Assembly (NCBI GenBank): GCA_016711045.1
Contig: JADJTT010000003.1
Coordinates: 558,001-622,000 of the forward strand
Length of the DNA: 64,000 bases
Source of the DNA: Saprospirales bacterium
GTDB taxonomy: Bacteria; Bacteroidota; Bacteroidia; Chitinophagales; Saprospiraceae
Direction of reading: 5' to 3'
In this document: positions 9,206 through 19,563 of the stretch, in pieces
Numbering within the stretch: position 1 is the first letter of the stretch
Layout of the letters: every line of letters begins with the position of its first letter
The notes under the pieces: model-generated
Seen by the model: the letters and a program-made list of their open reading frames with translations, nothing else
The model's database searches: none
Told to the model about the DNA's origin: nothing
Program-made: the position numbers and the translations under genes

Positions 9206-9604
9206 ATGCACGTTTACCACCGTTTTTTACTTCTTTCCGTCTTTTTCCTGTCGCTTTCCTTTAGTACTAACGCCCAGCCGGGAAGGCATTGGGGCACACC
9301 CGAAGAGATGGCGGAAAAGCAAACCGCTCAAATGCTGGAGAAGCTGAATCTCACGGAAGAGCAAACCGTGCTCGTCAGGGAGATCAATCTGGCCAATGCC
9401 ATTAAGGTCCATAAAGCCCGGGAAGAAGCCGCGGGCGACTTTACCAAAATGCGGCCCCTGATGCAGGCGCTGCGTGATGAAAAAAATGAACACCTGAAGG
9501 TGGTGCTCACCAAAAAGCAATTCAAAAAGTGGGAGGCGATACAGGCCGAACAAGCTGCAAACAGCAGATGGTCGGAAGGCCAGCACGATAACCGCAATAA
9601 ATAA
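9206..9604 (+). CDS. Small secreted Spy/CpxP-like helical protein
   Basis: 132 residues. A signal peptide (residues 1-23, hydrophobic LLLSVFFLSLSFSTNA) precedes a charged all-helical mature part with MLEKLNLTEEQ and a repeated lysine-rich segment ending LTKKQFKKWEAIQAEQA. The LTxxQ-type motifs and size resemble periplasmic Spy/CpxP or metal-resistance proteins, but the match is only by general pattern. It ends 8 nt before the large barrel gene and is almost surely co-transcribed with it. Confidence 0.65.
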   Translation: MHVYHRFLLLSVFFLSLSFSTNAQPGRHWGTPEEMAEKQTAQMLEKLNLTEEQTVLVREINLANAIKVHKAREEAAGDFTKMRPLMQALRDEKNEHLKVVLTKKQFKKWEAIQAEQAANSRWSEGQHDNRNK

Positions 9605-9612
9605 CATTCCTC

Positions 9613-12438
9613 ATGAAGAGTCTACTTTCTTTTCTCGCGCTTTTCCTCACCCTTTCTTTGGGTGCGCAAAACTATTCCATTCAAGGCATATTAACCGACG
9701 CAGAACAGGGCGCTCCGCTTCCCGGCGCACATGTCATGCTGATCAGCCAGGACAACGGGGTGTCCCGCGCCCAGGTGTCGCAAAACGATGGCCTGTTCCA
9801 GTTTGACTTCGTAAAAAACGGCTCCTATGAATTGAAGATCAGTTTCATCGGTTTCGAAGAAATCTCTCAAACGATCCAGGTTCAAGGGCAATCGGTCAAT
9901 TTGGGAACCCTGAAGATGGGTGAAGATGCGGTCCAGCTGCAGACCATCCAGATCACCGAGCAAGCACTGCCTGCCATGCAGAAAGGCGACACCACGGAGA
10001 TCAACGCACAGGCTTATAAAACTCTGCCCGATGCCAATGCCGAAGACCTGATCGCCAAAATGCCCACCATCTCGATGCAAAACGGAAAGATGCAGGCACA
10101 GGGAGAAGAAGTCAAGCAGGTCCTTGTAGATGGAAAGCCCTTTTTCGGCAATGATCCCAAAGCCGCTTTGCGCAGTCTGCCTGCAGAGGTGGTGGATAAG
10201 ATCCAGGTCTTCGACCAGCAAAGCGACCAGGCACAGTTTACCGGGTTTCAGGACGGGGAGACCTCCAAAACAATCAATATCATTACCAAATCCAATATGC
10301 GGGCCGGTCAGTTTGGCCGGGTCTATGCAGGCATTGGCGAAGATGACCTCAAGGCGCCCGGTGTGCTTTACCAGACAGGGGGGCAGATCAACTTTTTCAA
10401 TAAAGACCAGCGTATTTCCCTCATTGGTATGAGCAATAATATTAACCAACAAAACTTTGCCTCCGAAGATTTGCTGGGTGTAATGGGATCGAATAGCCAG
10501 CGCAGCTGGGGTCGTGGAGGAGGACACGGGGGAGGTGAAGACTTTTCGATCAACCAAAGCGGAGGGATTACCCAAACCCATGCACTTGGGATCAATTACT
10601 CCGATAAATGGGGCAAAAAAATCCAGGTCTCCGGGAGCTACTTCTTCAACTACGCCGACAATACCCAGAAGCAAACCATCAACCGGGAGTTTGTCAATAC
10701 CGGTGAATTTCAGGAATACTACAACGAGTTTAGTCTCAGCCAAAGCACGAATATGAACCACCGGTTGAATCTGCGCATGGAGGTTGAGCTCGATAGTTTC
10801 AATTCCCTGATATTCCGTCCCCAAGCAACCTGGCAATCCAACGATGGGACTTCGCAGCTCTTCGGTGAAAACAGTCAGGGTTTAGCGCTAATAAGCGAGA
10901 CCAACAACACCTATGATGCCAAGCTTTCCGCGCTGAGTACCGATGCCAACCTCTTGTGGCGGCACAAGTTTGCCAAAGACCGTCGCACCTTCTCGATTAA
11001 TGTTTCCGGGGGCTATGCGCCCAAGCGGGGAGAGAGTTACCTGTTTTCGAAAAACGACTACTACGACCCGGCGCCTTCCTCCGACACCCTCAATCAGTTT
11101 GCTACCCTCGACGCCAATAACATGACCGCCGGGGCCAACCTGGATTACACCGAACCCATTGGGAAGAACGGCATGCTGATGCTTAGTTACCGTGGCAATT
11201 ACCAGCTCGACGAAAGCGACCGCGAAACATACGATTTCCTGGAAAGTACAAAAGATTATAGCTCCCTCAACTATCAATTGAGCAACATTTTCTCCAACGA
11301 CTACATCACCCATCGCCTGGGCGCGGGGTACAATTGGAGGAAAGACAAATGGATGCTCATGGCCCGGGGCTATTTCCAGCGCGCAGATCTGAATAACGAA
11401 CAAACCTACCCGGAGGTCATAACCATCGAGCGGACCTTTACCAATTTTCTGCCCATGGCGATGATCCGGTACGATAAGTCGCGCAGTGACAACTTCCGCC
11501 TTTTCTACCGGGCAAGCACCCGCCAGCCCAGTTTTGAGCAAATGCAAAATATACTGAACAACAGCAATCCGCTCCAGCTTACGGTGGGAAATCCCAATCT
11601 GGTGCAGTCACTGCAACACAGTGTATTCTCCCGTTACTCCAAAACCAATACCGAAAAATCGACTGTGCTCTATGTCCTGGTACGTGGAAGCATCACCGAC
11701 AACTACATCGCCACCAGCACCTACCTGGCACAGGGCGATGCCCCGATCTTCAACGAATATGATGTATCGCCCGGAGCCCAGATCTCCATTCCGGTCAATC
11801 TCGACGGCAATTATAACGCCAGTTCGATGGTGACCTACGGCTTCCCTTTCAAACCGCTCAAGCTCAATATGAATTTGGACCTTTCGGGCAGCTATACCCG
11901 TACCCCTGGCCTGATCAACGAGCAGCTCAACTATTCCAACAATACCAACGGAGGCCTGGGCCTGACTATAGCCAGTAATATTAGCGACAAGGTCGACTTC
12001 AGTATCTCCTCCCGCTCCAGCTACAATTGGGCCACCAACACCCTTCGTACCGACCGCAACTCCAACTTCCTGAGCCAAACCGCTCAGTTCAAGCTCAACT
12101 GGATCATCTGGAAAGGGATTACGTTCCGCACGGACGTGACCTACCAATACTTCGACGGCCTCTCCGCCGGCTTCGATCCCAACTATTGGCTGTGGAACAT
12201 GGCCATCGGCAAAAAGATCTTCAAAAACCAACGCGGGGAGATCAACCTCTCTGTATTTGACCTGCTCAAACAAAATAACAGCCTGAGCCGCACCATCACG
12301 GAGATCTACACACAAGACGTGCAAACAAACGTCCTGCAGCGATTCGTCATGCTCAACTTCATCTACAACTTACGCAACTTCGGGCAAGCGCCCGAGCCGC
12401 CGAAAGAGGAGATGCATGGGCCTGGGCATTGGCATTAA
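9613..12438 (+). CDS. Outer-membrane beta-barrel protein with carboxypeptidase-regulatory-like domain
   Basis: 941 residues. Signal peptide 1-18, then a CarboxypepD_reg-like domain (about 20-105: GILTDAEQGAPLPGAHV, SFIGFEEISQTIQV). A plug-like stretch follows (about 130-215: KQVLVDGKPFFGNDPKAALR, VVDKIQVFDQQSDQ), then a long beta-rich barrel to the C-terminus. This is the outer-membrane beta-barrel family related to TonB-dependent receptors. No clear TonB box is seen, and no SusD partner follows. The protein ends in a short His/Pro-rich tail (EMHGPGHWH), which may be a metal-binding extension. Co-transcribed with the small periplasmic protein upstream. Confidence 0.85.
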   Translation: MKSLLSFLALFLTLSLGAQNYSIQGILTDAEQGAPLPGAHVMLISQDNGVSRAQVSQNDGLFQFDFVKNGSYELKISFIGFEEISQTIQVQGQSVNLGTLKMGEDAVQLQTIQITEQALPAMQKGDTTEINAQAYKTLPDANAEDLIAKMPTISMQNGKMQAQGEEVKQVLVDGKPFFGNDPKAALRSLPAEVVDKIQVFDQQSDQAQFTGFQDGETSKTINIITKSNMRAGQFGRVYAGIGEDDLKAPGVLYQTGGQINFFNKDQRISLIGMSNNINQQNFASEDLLGVMGSNSQRSWGRGGGHGGGEDFSINQSGGITQTHALGINYSDKWGKKIQVSGSYFFNYADNTQKQTINREFVNTGEFQEYYNEFSLSQSTNMNHRLNLRMEVELDSFNSLIFRPQATWQSNDGTSQLFGENSQGLALISETNNTYDAKLSALSTDANLLWRHKFAKDRRTFSINVSGGYAPKRGESYLFSKNDYYDPAPSSDTLNQFATLDANNMTAGANLDYTEPIGKNGMLMLSYRGNYQLDESDRETYDFLESTKDYSSLNYQLSNIFSNDYITHRLGAGYNWRKDKWMLMARGYFQRADLNNEQTYPEVITIERTFTNFLPMAMIRYDKSRSDNFRLFYRASTRQPSFEQMQNILNNSNPLQLTVGNPNLVQSLQHSVFSRYSKTNTEKSTVLYVLVRGSITDNYIATSTYLAQGDAPIFNEYDVSPGAQISIPVNLDGNYNASSMVTYGFPFKPLKLNMNLDLSGSYTRTPGLINEQLNYSNNTNGGLGLTIASNISDKVDFSISSRSSYNWATNTLRTDRNSNFLSQTAQFKLNWIIWKGITFRTDVTYQYFDGLSAGFDPNYWLWNMAIGKKIFKNQRGEINLSVFDLLKQNNSLSRTITEIYTQDVQTNVLQRFVMLNFIYNLRNFGQAPEPPKEEMHGPGHWH

Positions 12439-12443
12439 GAGGT

Positions 12444-12606
12444 AGTTTTTAGTTTTTAATTTTCAATTTTCAGTTATTGGAAAAAAAGTGGTTTGCCAGC
12501 CGAATGCTGGCAAACCACTTTTGAAAAGTACGGCCTCAGGTTCTATTATTGGCCAATAAATTTTCCTTGAGTAAAACTGAAAATTGAAAATTACAAACTA
12601 AAAACT
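12444..12606. repeat. MITE-like element with 32-bp inverted repeats
   Basis: Positions 12444-12475 and 12575-12606 are inverted copies with one mismatch (AGTTTTTAG ... TTTTCAGTT). They bracket a 17-bp-stem hairpin. The element exactly fills the gap between two convergent genes. A shortened form of the end sequence, AGTTTTTAGTTTTCAGTT, recurs near 22125-22142. Confidence 0.7.
12484..12522. terminator. Bidirectional terminator hairpin
   Basis: A 17-bp perfect stem (12484-12500 with 12506-12522) and a 5-nt loop, flanked by A-rich and T-rich runs. It lies between the barrel gene and the convergent giant T9SS gene and can serve both strands. Confidence 0.75.
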
Positions 12607-12607
12607 T

Positions 12608-15600
12608 CTATTGTTTCACCACTCTCTCCCGCCAAACAACTCCATCTCCACCAACCACTTCAATCCAGTACACCGCCGGGGGCAGGGATTGCAGTTGCAA
12701 GCTGTGACGGGATTCGCCAGGGATCAGCGTGCTTGCTACTACCCGGCGACCCCATAGGTCGTAGAGGGTGAGCTGCATGGATTCCGGGGCGGCGACACCC
12801 AGATCGAGTGTCAGATCGCCGTTGGTGGGGTTGGGGAAAAGACGGAAGCTGGTAGCCGGAAGCTCTTTCGTCGCATTGGGCGCTTCCAGGCAAATGTTGT
12901 CGACCTGGATGTAAGAGCGGGAAGCCGGGGTTCCATCATTGACAAAGTCATTTTCCACAAGAATAGTGAGATACTTTAAACTCGGCGAGAAAGGCTGCCA
13001 ACTGTACACGTGGTGATACCAGGCCGTGTCCGAAAACTCGTGGATAGTAGCCAGGGTTTGGCAGGTGCCGGTGCAGTTATTAGAAGTTTGCAGCACATCA
13101 GACACCCGCACGATGAGCCGGGAATTTTCACCCGGGCGACTCGGCAAATACCGCGTCGCGTTGAGAGACAACTGATAGGTCTGCCCTACTTCCGCGGTAA
13201 TCACCTGGTAGAAAGCATCACCTCCATTTTTATTCCCCGACAACACCATGAAGTTAGGATCGGCAGCACCCGGGTCTGGAACGAGATATGGAGCGCCGAA
13301 GGCCGGCAACCACGGATCTGCACTGCCATCTCCCCCAAGCACGCCGCGCTGGCCTTCCATTCCGGTGTTGGTGATAATACCGTCCCCACATGCAGTGGCA
13401 TCGCCGCAGGCGGCAATAAACGCCCAGCACTTTTCAATAACCCCGCAGAAATTGCCGGATGGATCGGTACGGGTTACACGCAGGCATACCTCCCCGGCCC
13501 CGTTGGGCAGTTCCATAGGTACCCAATCTGTGCCCGTTCCGGAAGCCATCAGCGTCGCGTTGAGGTACCATTCTACCTGGTCGCAGGCCTCGATCCCTTC
13601 AGGGCGGAAGGACCGGTTACATGGATTTCCTTCAAAATAGGTGGAAGGCACGATGTCTATGCTATTGAACACAAAATCTGCGCAGCCACAAGCGGGCGCC
13701 GGAGCGCAACAACCGGGAGAGCCCAGAAGTGGATTGCCATTGGCGGTCGACACACTACCGGCCACACTTATGCCCGCACCCCCATATACCGTTTTGAGGT
13801 CAATAGTCAGCTTGTTTTCGCCCTCGCGGAATAGTCCACAATCGGCGGCAACAGGCTGGAAAAGCCAGTTGCCGGACGCCCCGTAAGCGGGGCTCAGGAA
13901 CAAGGGGCCCGACACAGGTCGTCCATTGATCCGGATAGTAGCCAACGCCCAGGCCTTAATGCCCAGGTCGAACACCAGGTCTTCACAATCAAAAGGTCCG
14001 GCGGGGAGGCAGAAGGCAAATTCAATCGTATGATCGCGGTAGCCCGATGCGACCATGGGAACGATCCAGTTGCTGTTGGCAAGCGGAGGCTGGCCACCTA
14101 TCTGGGGCGCCGTCGCCATGGGCAGTCCATTCGATTCCAGCCAGTACGTATCGGTGTCTCCATTGGCGCCATAAGGGGTTCCGTTGGCATAATCGTATCC
14201 GGTACGGATTGGCAGGGCTTCCAGTGCACAAGGATCGCCGCACTCCAGCGTAAGCGTCTCGCAATAGGTTGCTTCCCAGCAGATAGCGCCGGTACCTTCG
14301 TCCAGTTCAGCCACCAGCATGCATACTTCGTATTCGCCATTTTCGGCAAAGGTGTAGCTCACTTCGGTATTTCCCGCGAAAGGCCCTTCGGTAAAGGCCC
14401 CGTCGCCCCAACTCCATTCGAGTACATTTTGACAGCCGTTGAGTTGCTTGGGGGTCACCGTCAACTTACAGGAGCCATCTACCGCCCAGCTGAACCCGGC
14501 ATTTACATTCATTACAAACCCCATTGAATCTACGCAGCAGGTATCGGTAGTTGGGAGAACCGTCACCATAAATGTACAGGAGATCGAATTGCCGGCATCA
14601 TCGGTGGCCGTGCAGGTCACTTCGGTGGCGCCGATCGGAAATTCCGCTCCGGAAGTATAGGAACAAGTTAGCGAGGTATTGCCGCAATTATCGGTTGCTT
14701 CGGCATTGCCAAATTCCACCACAGCCGCAGTGGCGCCCGTTTCGGCTTCTATCGTCACATCCTCCGGACAAGTTATATCCGGGGCTTCTTCATCGGCTAC
14801 CGTGATACACTGTTGGCATGCGCCCGAATTGCCCGCTTCGTCCGTAGCGGTCCAGGTGATGCAGGTGACGCCTAATGGCCAGGGGTCATCCAGTGCCAGG
14901 TTATCGTCCCGGATTCCTTCCACCATCAACGCACCTGGACCGGAGCAGTTATCCTGGGCCTCGGGGGCATCAGGTATGTATTTCACTTCGCAAACATTGG
15001 AGTCGGTGGCCAGGGAAAGTCCGGCGCAGGTCAGTACAGGGGCTTCCGTATCTGCTAATTCAATCGTTTGACAAACCATCTGCGTACACGCGCCATCCGT
15101 CACCGTGGCACAAACTTCAAACGTGCCAAAATCCGGGAAGGACGCGGAAACCACCGGGCCTTCCAGGGGTCCGCCAGGCACCTCCCAGGTCCAGGAATAT
15201 GCCGGATCATCCGGAAGGCCGTCGAATGCCACGTTGGTGCATTCCGTATCGTAGAAGAAGATTGGGTTGAAAGACATGACTACATCCAGCACCTCACTGC
15301 TTTCTGCCGTACATCCCGAATCGGTCGAAAGCACCAACGAGACCGTGTACAAGCCGGTGCCCGGGAAGCTGTGCGCCGGTTCCGGAAGTACAGAGGTAGT
15401 CCCGTCTCCAAAATTCCAGGCGTAATTCAGGGCAGGATCGAGGAAAGCGGGTGTAAACACATAGGTATCGGCACAAGGAGAGCTGGCTTCTGCCACAAAA
15501 GCAGCAGATAGTTCTTCGGAGAACACTTCTATTGTAAAACTGCAAACCGCCGAATTGCCTGCGGCATCACTTGCCGTGCACACCACCGAAGTAGCGCCCA

Positions 15601-18600
15601 GCGGGAAGGTACTCCCGGAGATGGGATTGCAAATCACGGTCACCCCGGAGCAATTGTCTGTAGCAGTGGGGTCTGCAAATTCTACCAAAGCTTCTTCTGT
15701 GCCCTGATCCGCAACAACGCATTGTACATCCGGACAGGTAATAACCGGAGGCACGGTTTCCGTAACGGTCAGGGTGAATGTACAAGATGCCGAAACGCCC
15801 GTAGGGGTGGACACATTGATCTCCACCCCTGTAGCTCCTATCTGAAATTCCACCAACCCGATAGGCAAACCCAGTCCACTGCCATTGGTTACCCCTGTCA
15901 GGATATAACTGATCTCATAATCGTTCGGGCTGGTGCAATCATCTTCAAACACCACATCGAGTTGATCCAAAATGGCCACACAATCAACCGGATCGACTTC
16001 TACGCTAAAATCATCCGGGCAAGTCACTAGGGGTGGGGTCAGGTCCAGTAGCCAGATCACCTGCACGCAGGTATCGGCATTACCGGAAGCATCCGCGGCG
16101 ATCCAGGTGCGGTCGATGCGGCTCGAGCAATCACCGGTCGGCACCAATTCATCTGAATAAGTGATCGTCGCCTCGCCGCAGGGATCTGTAGCGGTCGGTT
16201 CTCCCGTTTCAGCCGGATCGATAGAAGACCCGAGGGGCAGTGTCACATCTTCCGGACAAATAATGACGGGCGCTTCCCCGTCATCAACCGTTACCGTCAC
16301 TTCGCAGGTCACAAACCCACACGCATCGACCACCGTAACGGTAAATGTATGCTGGCCGGCCGGATAGGGGCCGTTATACCCTTGGGAATAGCTTACGTCC
16401 AACAAATTATCGCAGGGGCAATTATCGACGACAGCCGCTTCCGGAAGTTGAAAACTCGAGTTTTCACAAGCACCGGGATCCACTTCCAGCATGGCATCAT
16501 CCGGGCAGGTCAGGCCGGCCGGAGCACCCTGGATATCGACGGTAATTTCTTCGCAATACGTATCTGTACAACCTGCGGAAGTTATCGTCAGACAGACGTT
16601 AAAAGTACCGGAGGAGTAATAGGTAAATGTTGGATTGGCGAGCAGGGAAGTCGAATTGAGCGGGTCGCCAAACTGCCACAAATAGGTCAGCAGGGGGCCG
16701 GTCGACTGGTTGGTAAACGCGAAGGTTCCACATCCATTGGTGGGCTGCCAGAGGAAGGAGGCTTCACAAATTGGAGCTGGAAAATACTGGTCGCAAAACA
16801 ACTGAGAAGGCGTAAAGGCATGACAGGCAGGAATCGCTAATCCCCCATCACAAGCTATTTCAGTCGGTTCAGGGGAGGTATCTACTGAAAATTCGGGTTG
16901 ATAATTTTCTACCTGAAGAGACAATGGATCGAAGCAATCACAATTATGGAGGCTCCCGTTCGCGTCTGCACGCCCTACCCAGAAGAACCCGTCCGATGAA
17001 TCAGGGCGAGGCCGGTAGCCGGAGAGCAACAGGCTGCCTTCAGGCGTCACATCGAGGTCGTAAGCCAGCGCATTATCGGCTGATTCATTGCCAAAGTTGC
17101 CCGGAAACAAATGAATCCACTGCACCATCCCGTCCGGGTTGGCTTTCAGCAAAAACGCGCGATAAAAGGAATCGTTGATCCCAAAGGCCGCGCCGGCGAC
17201 AAACAGGTCGCCTGCATTATTTTTATCCAGTCCGTAGATCCGGTATCCATTGCCAAACGTACCGTTGGAGGCATTGGTCCGGATGCGACGTGCCCAAAGT
17301 AATGTTCCGTCTACCTGTCCACTCTGCGTAAAAGGCCGGACACTCAGCAGGAAGGCCTCCCGGTCAAGGCTATTCTTTTTGAGGTAGCCGGCTACGACCA
17401 GGTTTTCGCCGCTTTGTAAAATCCCGGTCGGGACAGGTGTTTCCTCTGGATTGGCAGGGAACATGTCATAAAGAAGCGGGCCCGGGATAGCCATTGAAAG
17501 GTCGGGCTGGAGCAGGTAAATGCCGAGAAATTGTTGTCCGGAACGCCAGTAGCCTCCCACGGCCACCGTAGCGGTAGAGTTGGGCAAACCCTCTACATTG
17601 GCAAGCGAGAAAGGTTGAAAATCATCGGTCGATGCCACGTTAAAAACCAGGTCGGTACAATCCTGCCCATTTATAGAAAACCGCAACAACTCCATGGTAT
17701 TATCTCCCGTACCTGGGTTGTAGCGGCGCACCAATACGACCAGATCGCCATTGGGCAATTGGAGTACATCGCGGGCATATTCATCCGTCACCGGACGTTC
17801 AATAAAACGGCTCCACACCACGCATCCCGAATGGTCGATCAGGGCCGTGAGAATATCCGGGGTAGAGATGCCGCCTGGGGGAAAGACGGTGTTAAACATC
17901 GTGGCTGCCAGGAGGTAGCCCTGGGAATTCCCATTGCCGTCGAAGACCTCTGTCAGGTGGGCGTTCGATTGGGTTTCCGAATCGATCAGGGCTTCCAGTT
18001 CCCCTCCGTTATACGTAAAATCCAGTTGTTGGGGGTCAGCCAGGAGATTGCCTTCTCCGTCAAAACGGGTCAATACCAGGTCGAGGGAAAACGGGGAAAA
18101 CGCCGTGCTCAAGCCCAGCACCACATGCTCGCCGTTGCTCGCTTCAAAGCCATCCAGGGCCAGTTCGATCTCCGAGGAGCCGCCTTCAGGCACCAGGATC
18201 GTGCTAAACGTATTGGTATTCACCGGTTCGCAGGAAGACCCACAGATAGCAATTTGCTGCCAGGCTACCCCTTCCAATGGCACATCTTGTGGCAGCGGTG
18301 TAGAGGCAGTCACCCCGGTCACCGTATAGGTATTGCTGGTCAGCGAAAAAGAGACCATGGATAAGCTAGGACCTGGCGCCGTGATGCAGGTTGCCAGGTC
18401 GAGGCTGCTAATCGACAAAAAGGCATCGCTTTGTCCAAAGCCGGAGGGATTGCCGGTCCGACCATCTACATAAGCGATCTGGTCGGGCGCCAAAAAGAAA
18501 ATATTCCCGTTCAAATACGAAGCTTCTCCTCCATCCAGGATCTTGGTCCATTGAATGGAAGGAATATTATTGGTTTCGGTAAATTTGATCACCAGGTTGC

Positions 18601-18640
18601 GGCCTGTTCCATTGATCGAGCCGAAGCCCATGGCATACAA
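12608..18640 (-). CDS. Giant secreted HYR/PKD adhesin-like protein, T9SS cargo (C-terminal 2010 residues)
   Basis: The first ~640 residues hold a propeller-like repeat region. After that come PKD domains (YLWQFGDPLNSTS; YAWNFGDGTTS) and several HYR domains (repeats of CPEDV/CPDD ... PTATDxC ... SxxFPxGxTxVxCTATD). A carbohydrate-binding-like segment follows, and the protein ends with a type IX secretion sorting domain (FRLFPNPTNGDLTLDLG ... WIEVV ... ERVVKQ). It is very cysteine-rich, consistent with an exported surface protein. There is no signal peptide at this start: the true N-terminus is the adjoining gene 18670-19563 in another frame. The reading frame continues upstream without a stop to about 18680, where a single-base slip in the G4 run 18685-18688 joins the two. 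The combined protein would be about 2310 residues. Confidence 0.85.
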   Translation of the reverse strand: MYAMGFGSINGTGRNLVIKFTETNNIPSIQWTKILDGGEASYLNGNIFFLAPDQIAYVDGRTGNPSGFGQSDAFLSISSLDLATCITAPGPSLSMVSFSLTSNTYTVTGVTASTPLPQDVPLEGVAWQQIAICGSSCEPVNTNTFSTILVPEGGSSEIELALDGFEASNGEHVVLGLSTAFSPFSLDLVLTRFDGEGNLLADPQQLDFTYNGGELEALIDSETQSNAHLTEVFDGNGNSQGYLLAATMFNTVFPPGGISTPDILTALIDHSGCVVWSRFIERPVTDEYARDVLQLPNGDLVVLVRRYNPGTGDNTMELLRFSINGQDCTDLVFNVASTDDFQPFSLANVEGLPNSTATVAVGGYWRSGQQFLGIYLLQPDLSMAIPGPLLYDMFPANPEETPVPTGILQSGENLVVAGYLKKNSLDREAFLLSVRPFTQSGQVDGTLLWARRIRTNASNGTFGNGYRIYGLDKNNAGDLFVAGAAFGINDSFYRAFLLKANPDGMVQWIHLFPGNFGNESADNALAYDLDVTPEGSLLLSGYRPRPDSSDGFFWVGRADANGSLHNCDCFDPLSLQVENYQPEFSVDTSPEPTEIACDGGLAIPACHAFTPSQLFCDQYFPAPICEASFLWQPTNGCGTFAFTNQSTGPLLTYLWQFGDPLNSTSLLANPTFTYYSSGTFNVCLTITSAGCTDTYCEEITVDIQGAPAGLTCPDDAMLEVDPGACENSSFQLPEAAVVDNCPCDNLLDVSYSQGYNGPYPAGQHTFTVTVVDACGFVTCEVTVTVDDGEAPVIICPEDVTLPLGSSIDPAETGEPTATDPCGEATITYSDELVPTGDCSSRIDRTWIAADASGNADTCVQVIWLLDLTPPLVTCPDDFSVEVDPVDCVAILDQLDVVFEDDCTSPNDYEISYILTGVTNGSGLGLPIGLVEFQIGATGVEINVSTPTGVSASCTFTLTVTETVPPVITCPDVQCVVADQGTEEALVEFADPTATDNCSGVTVICNPISGSTFPLGATSVVCTASDAAGNSAVCSFTIEVFSEELSAAFVAEASSPCADTYVFTPAFLDPALNYAWNFGDGTTSVLPEPAHSFPGTGLYTVSLVLSTDSGCTAESSEVLDVVMSFNPIFFYDTECTNVAFDGLPDDPAYSWTWEVPGGPLEGPVVSASFPDFGTFEVCATVTDGACTQMVCQTIELADTEAPVLTCAGLSLATDSNVCEVKYIPDAPEAQDNCSGPGALMVEGIRDDNLALDDPWPLGVTCITWTATDEAGNSGACQQCITVADEEAPDITCPEDVTIEAETGATAAVVEFGNAEATDNCGNTSLTCSYTSGAEFPIGATEVTCTATDDAGNSISCTFMVTVLPTTDTCCVDSMGFVMNVNAGFSWAVDGSCKLTVTPKQLNGCQNVLEWSWGDGAFTEGPFAGNTEVSYTFAENGEYEVCMLVAELDEGTGAICWEATYCETLTLECGDPCALEALPIRTGYDYANGTPYGANGDTDTYWLESNGLPMATAPQIGGQPPLANSNWIVPMVASGYRDHTIEFAFCLPAGPFDCEDLVFDLGIKAWALATIRINGRPVSGPLFLSPAYGASGNWLFQPVAADCGLFREGENKLTIDLKTVYGGAGISVAGSVSTANGNPLLGSPGCCAPAPACGCADFVFNSIDIVPSTYFEGNPCNRSFRPEGIEACDQVEWYLNATLMASGTGTDWVPMELPNGAGEVCLRVTRTDPSGNFCGVIEKCWAFIAACGDATACGDGIITNTGMEGQRGVLGGDGSADPWLPAFGAPYLVPDPGAADPNFMVLSGNKNGGDAFYQVITAEVGQTYQLSLNATRYLPSRPGENSRLIVRVSDVLQTSNNCTGTCQTLATIHEFSDTAWYHHVYSWQPFSPSLKYLTILVENDFVNDGTPASRSYIQVDNICLEAPNATKELPATSFRLFPNPTNGDLTLDLGVAAPESMQLTLYDLWGRRVVASTLIPGESRHSLQLQSLPPAVYWIEVVGGDGVVWRERVVKQ

Positions 18641-18669
18641 GGCATCATCGGGGCCGATCCAGACCCGGT

Positions 18670-19563
18670 TTAGAAATGATAACTGGGGATCGTGCGGCTC
18701 CAGACAACTTGAAAATTGGGATTGACCCGGCTGATCTGTGCAGGCGAGGAAGGCGAGGAAGACCCTACGAAGTAATAGCCGGATCCCGGGCGTTCCACCG
18801 CATCATTGATGCGCATTCCTGTAGCATAAGAATTGCCGGAGACTACGGTACCAGCCGTATTGATCTGGACTGACACGGCGGAACTGCCCGCATGTCCTAC
18901 GAGAAAAAGATTCCCGTTAGAAAGGATTTCCAGGTCCCTCCAGAACTCTTCATCGGCGATGTTGCCGATGAGTTTTCGCCAATTAACCACGCCATCTGCA
19001 TTGATATTCAAGAGGTTAATATCATCATTGGTCGAAGCATTCTGTTGCTGGGTTACGCCGAGAACATAGTAAGGAAAAGCCGGGTTGTCCGGATTGGGGT
19101 GCCGCACCACTTTAGAAAGTGTTTCCCGGTCGGCAAAGCTGTAATACTTTACCCAAAGGAAGGATCCCGAGGGTGTAGCCACGCCCATGAGGCCATTGGC
19201 GTTGACGTCATAGGGTGCGGTGCCGCCCACCAGGAGGAGATTCCCCTCGTCCGTTTCGATGATATCATTCCAGGTGGAGGGCACGCCCACACGTATGGTC
19301 CACTGCACCTGTCCCTGGAAATTCAGGCGGGTGAGGGTTGCATGTGCGGTAACCCCATCGGTTTTTTCGTCCGTACCGAGTGCATAGTAATCATCGCCTA
19401 CCCGAATGACCTTGTTGAAGCGGTTGTCGAGTTCGTTGCCAAACAAGCGTTGGAACTCGATGGCCGCAAATGGGGGGTTAGGGCCAGGGGCGGTACGGGA
19501 AAAGAGGGAATGTGCGGAGAGCACAATTGACAGGCATGTCAAGAGGAGTACATGGGATCTCAT
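18670..19563 (-). CDS. N-terminal part of the giant T9SS protein, separated by a frameshift
   Basis: 297 residues starting with a signal peptide (MRSHVLLLTCLSIVLSAHS). Propeller-type repeats of about 45-50 residues follow (NLLLVGGTAPYD, YYVLGVTQQ, NLFLVGHAG, GYYFVGSSS). The frame ends abruptly at PSYHF-stop, 30 nt before the next start. Translating the other frame across the same DNA gives QLSFLNRVWIGPDDALYAMG, which continues directly into the downstream segment with the same repeat style. The break maps to the G4 run at 18685-18688 (CCCC on the coding strand). I read this as one gene with an indel that is either a sequencing error or a recent mutation. Confidence 0.8.
   Translation of the reverse strand: MRSHVLLLTCLSIVLSAHSLFSRTAPGPNPPFAAIEFQRLFGNELDNRFNKVIRVGDDYYALGTDEKTDGVTAHATLTRLNFQGQVQWTIRVGVPSTWNDIIETDEGNLLLVGGTAPYDVNANGLMGVATPSGSFLWVKYYSFADRETLSKVVRHPNPDNPAFPYYVLGVTQQQNASTNDDINLLNINADGVVNWRKLIGNIADEEFWRDLEILSNGNLFLVGHAGSSAVSVQINTAGTVVSGNSYATGMRINDAVERPGSGYYFVGSSSPSSPAQISRVNPNFQVVWSRTIPSYHF

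Noticed and set aside
9691..10836. A 381-codon minus-strand frame inside the outer-membrane barrel gene
   Set aside because: Antisense shadow; no motif, no ribosome-binding site, and the sense strand encodes a clear family member.
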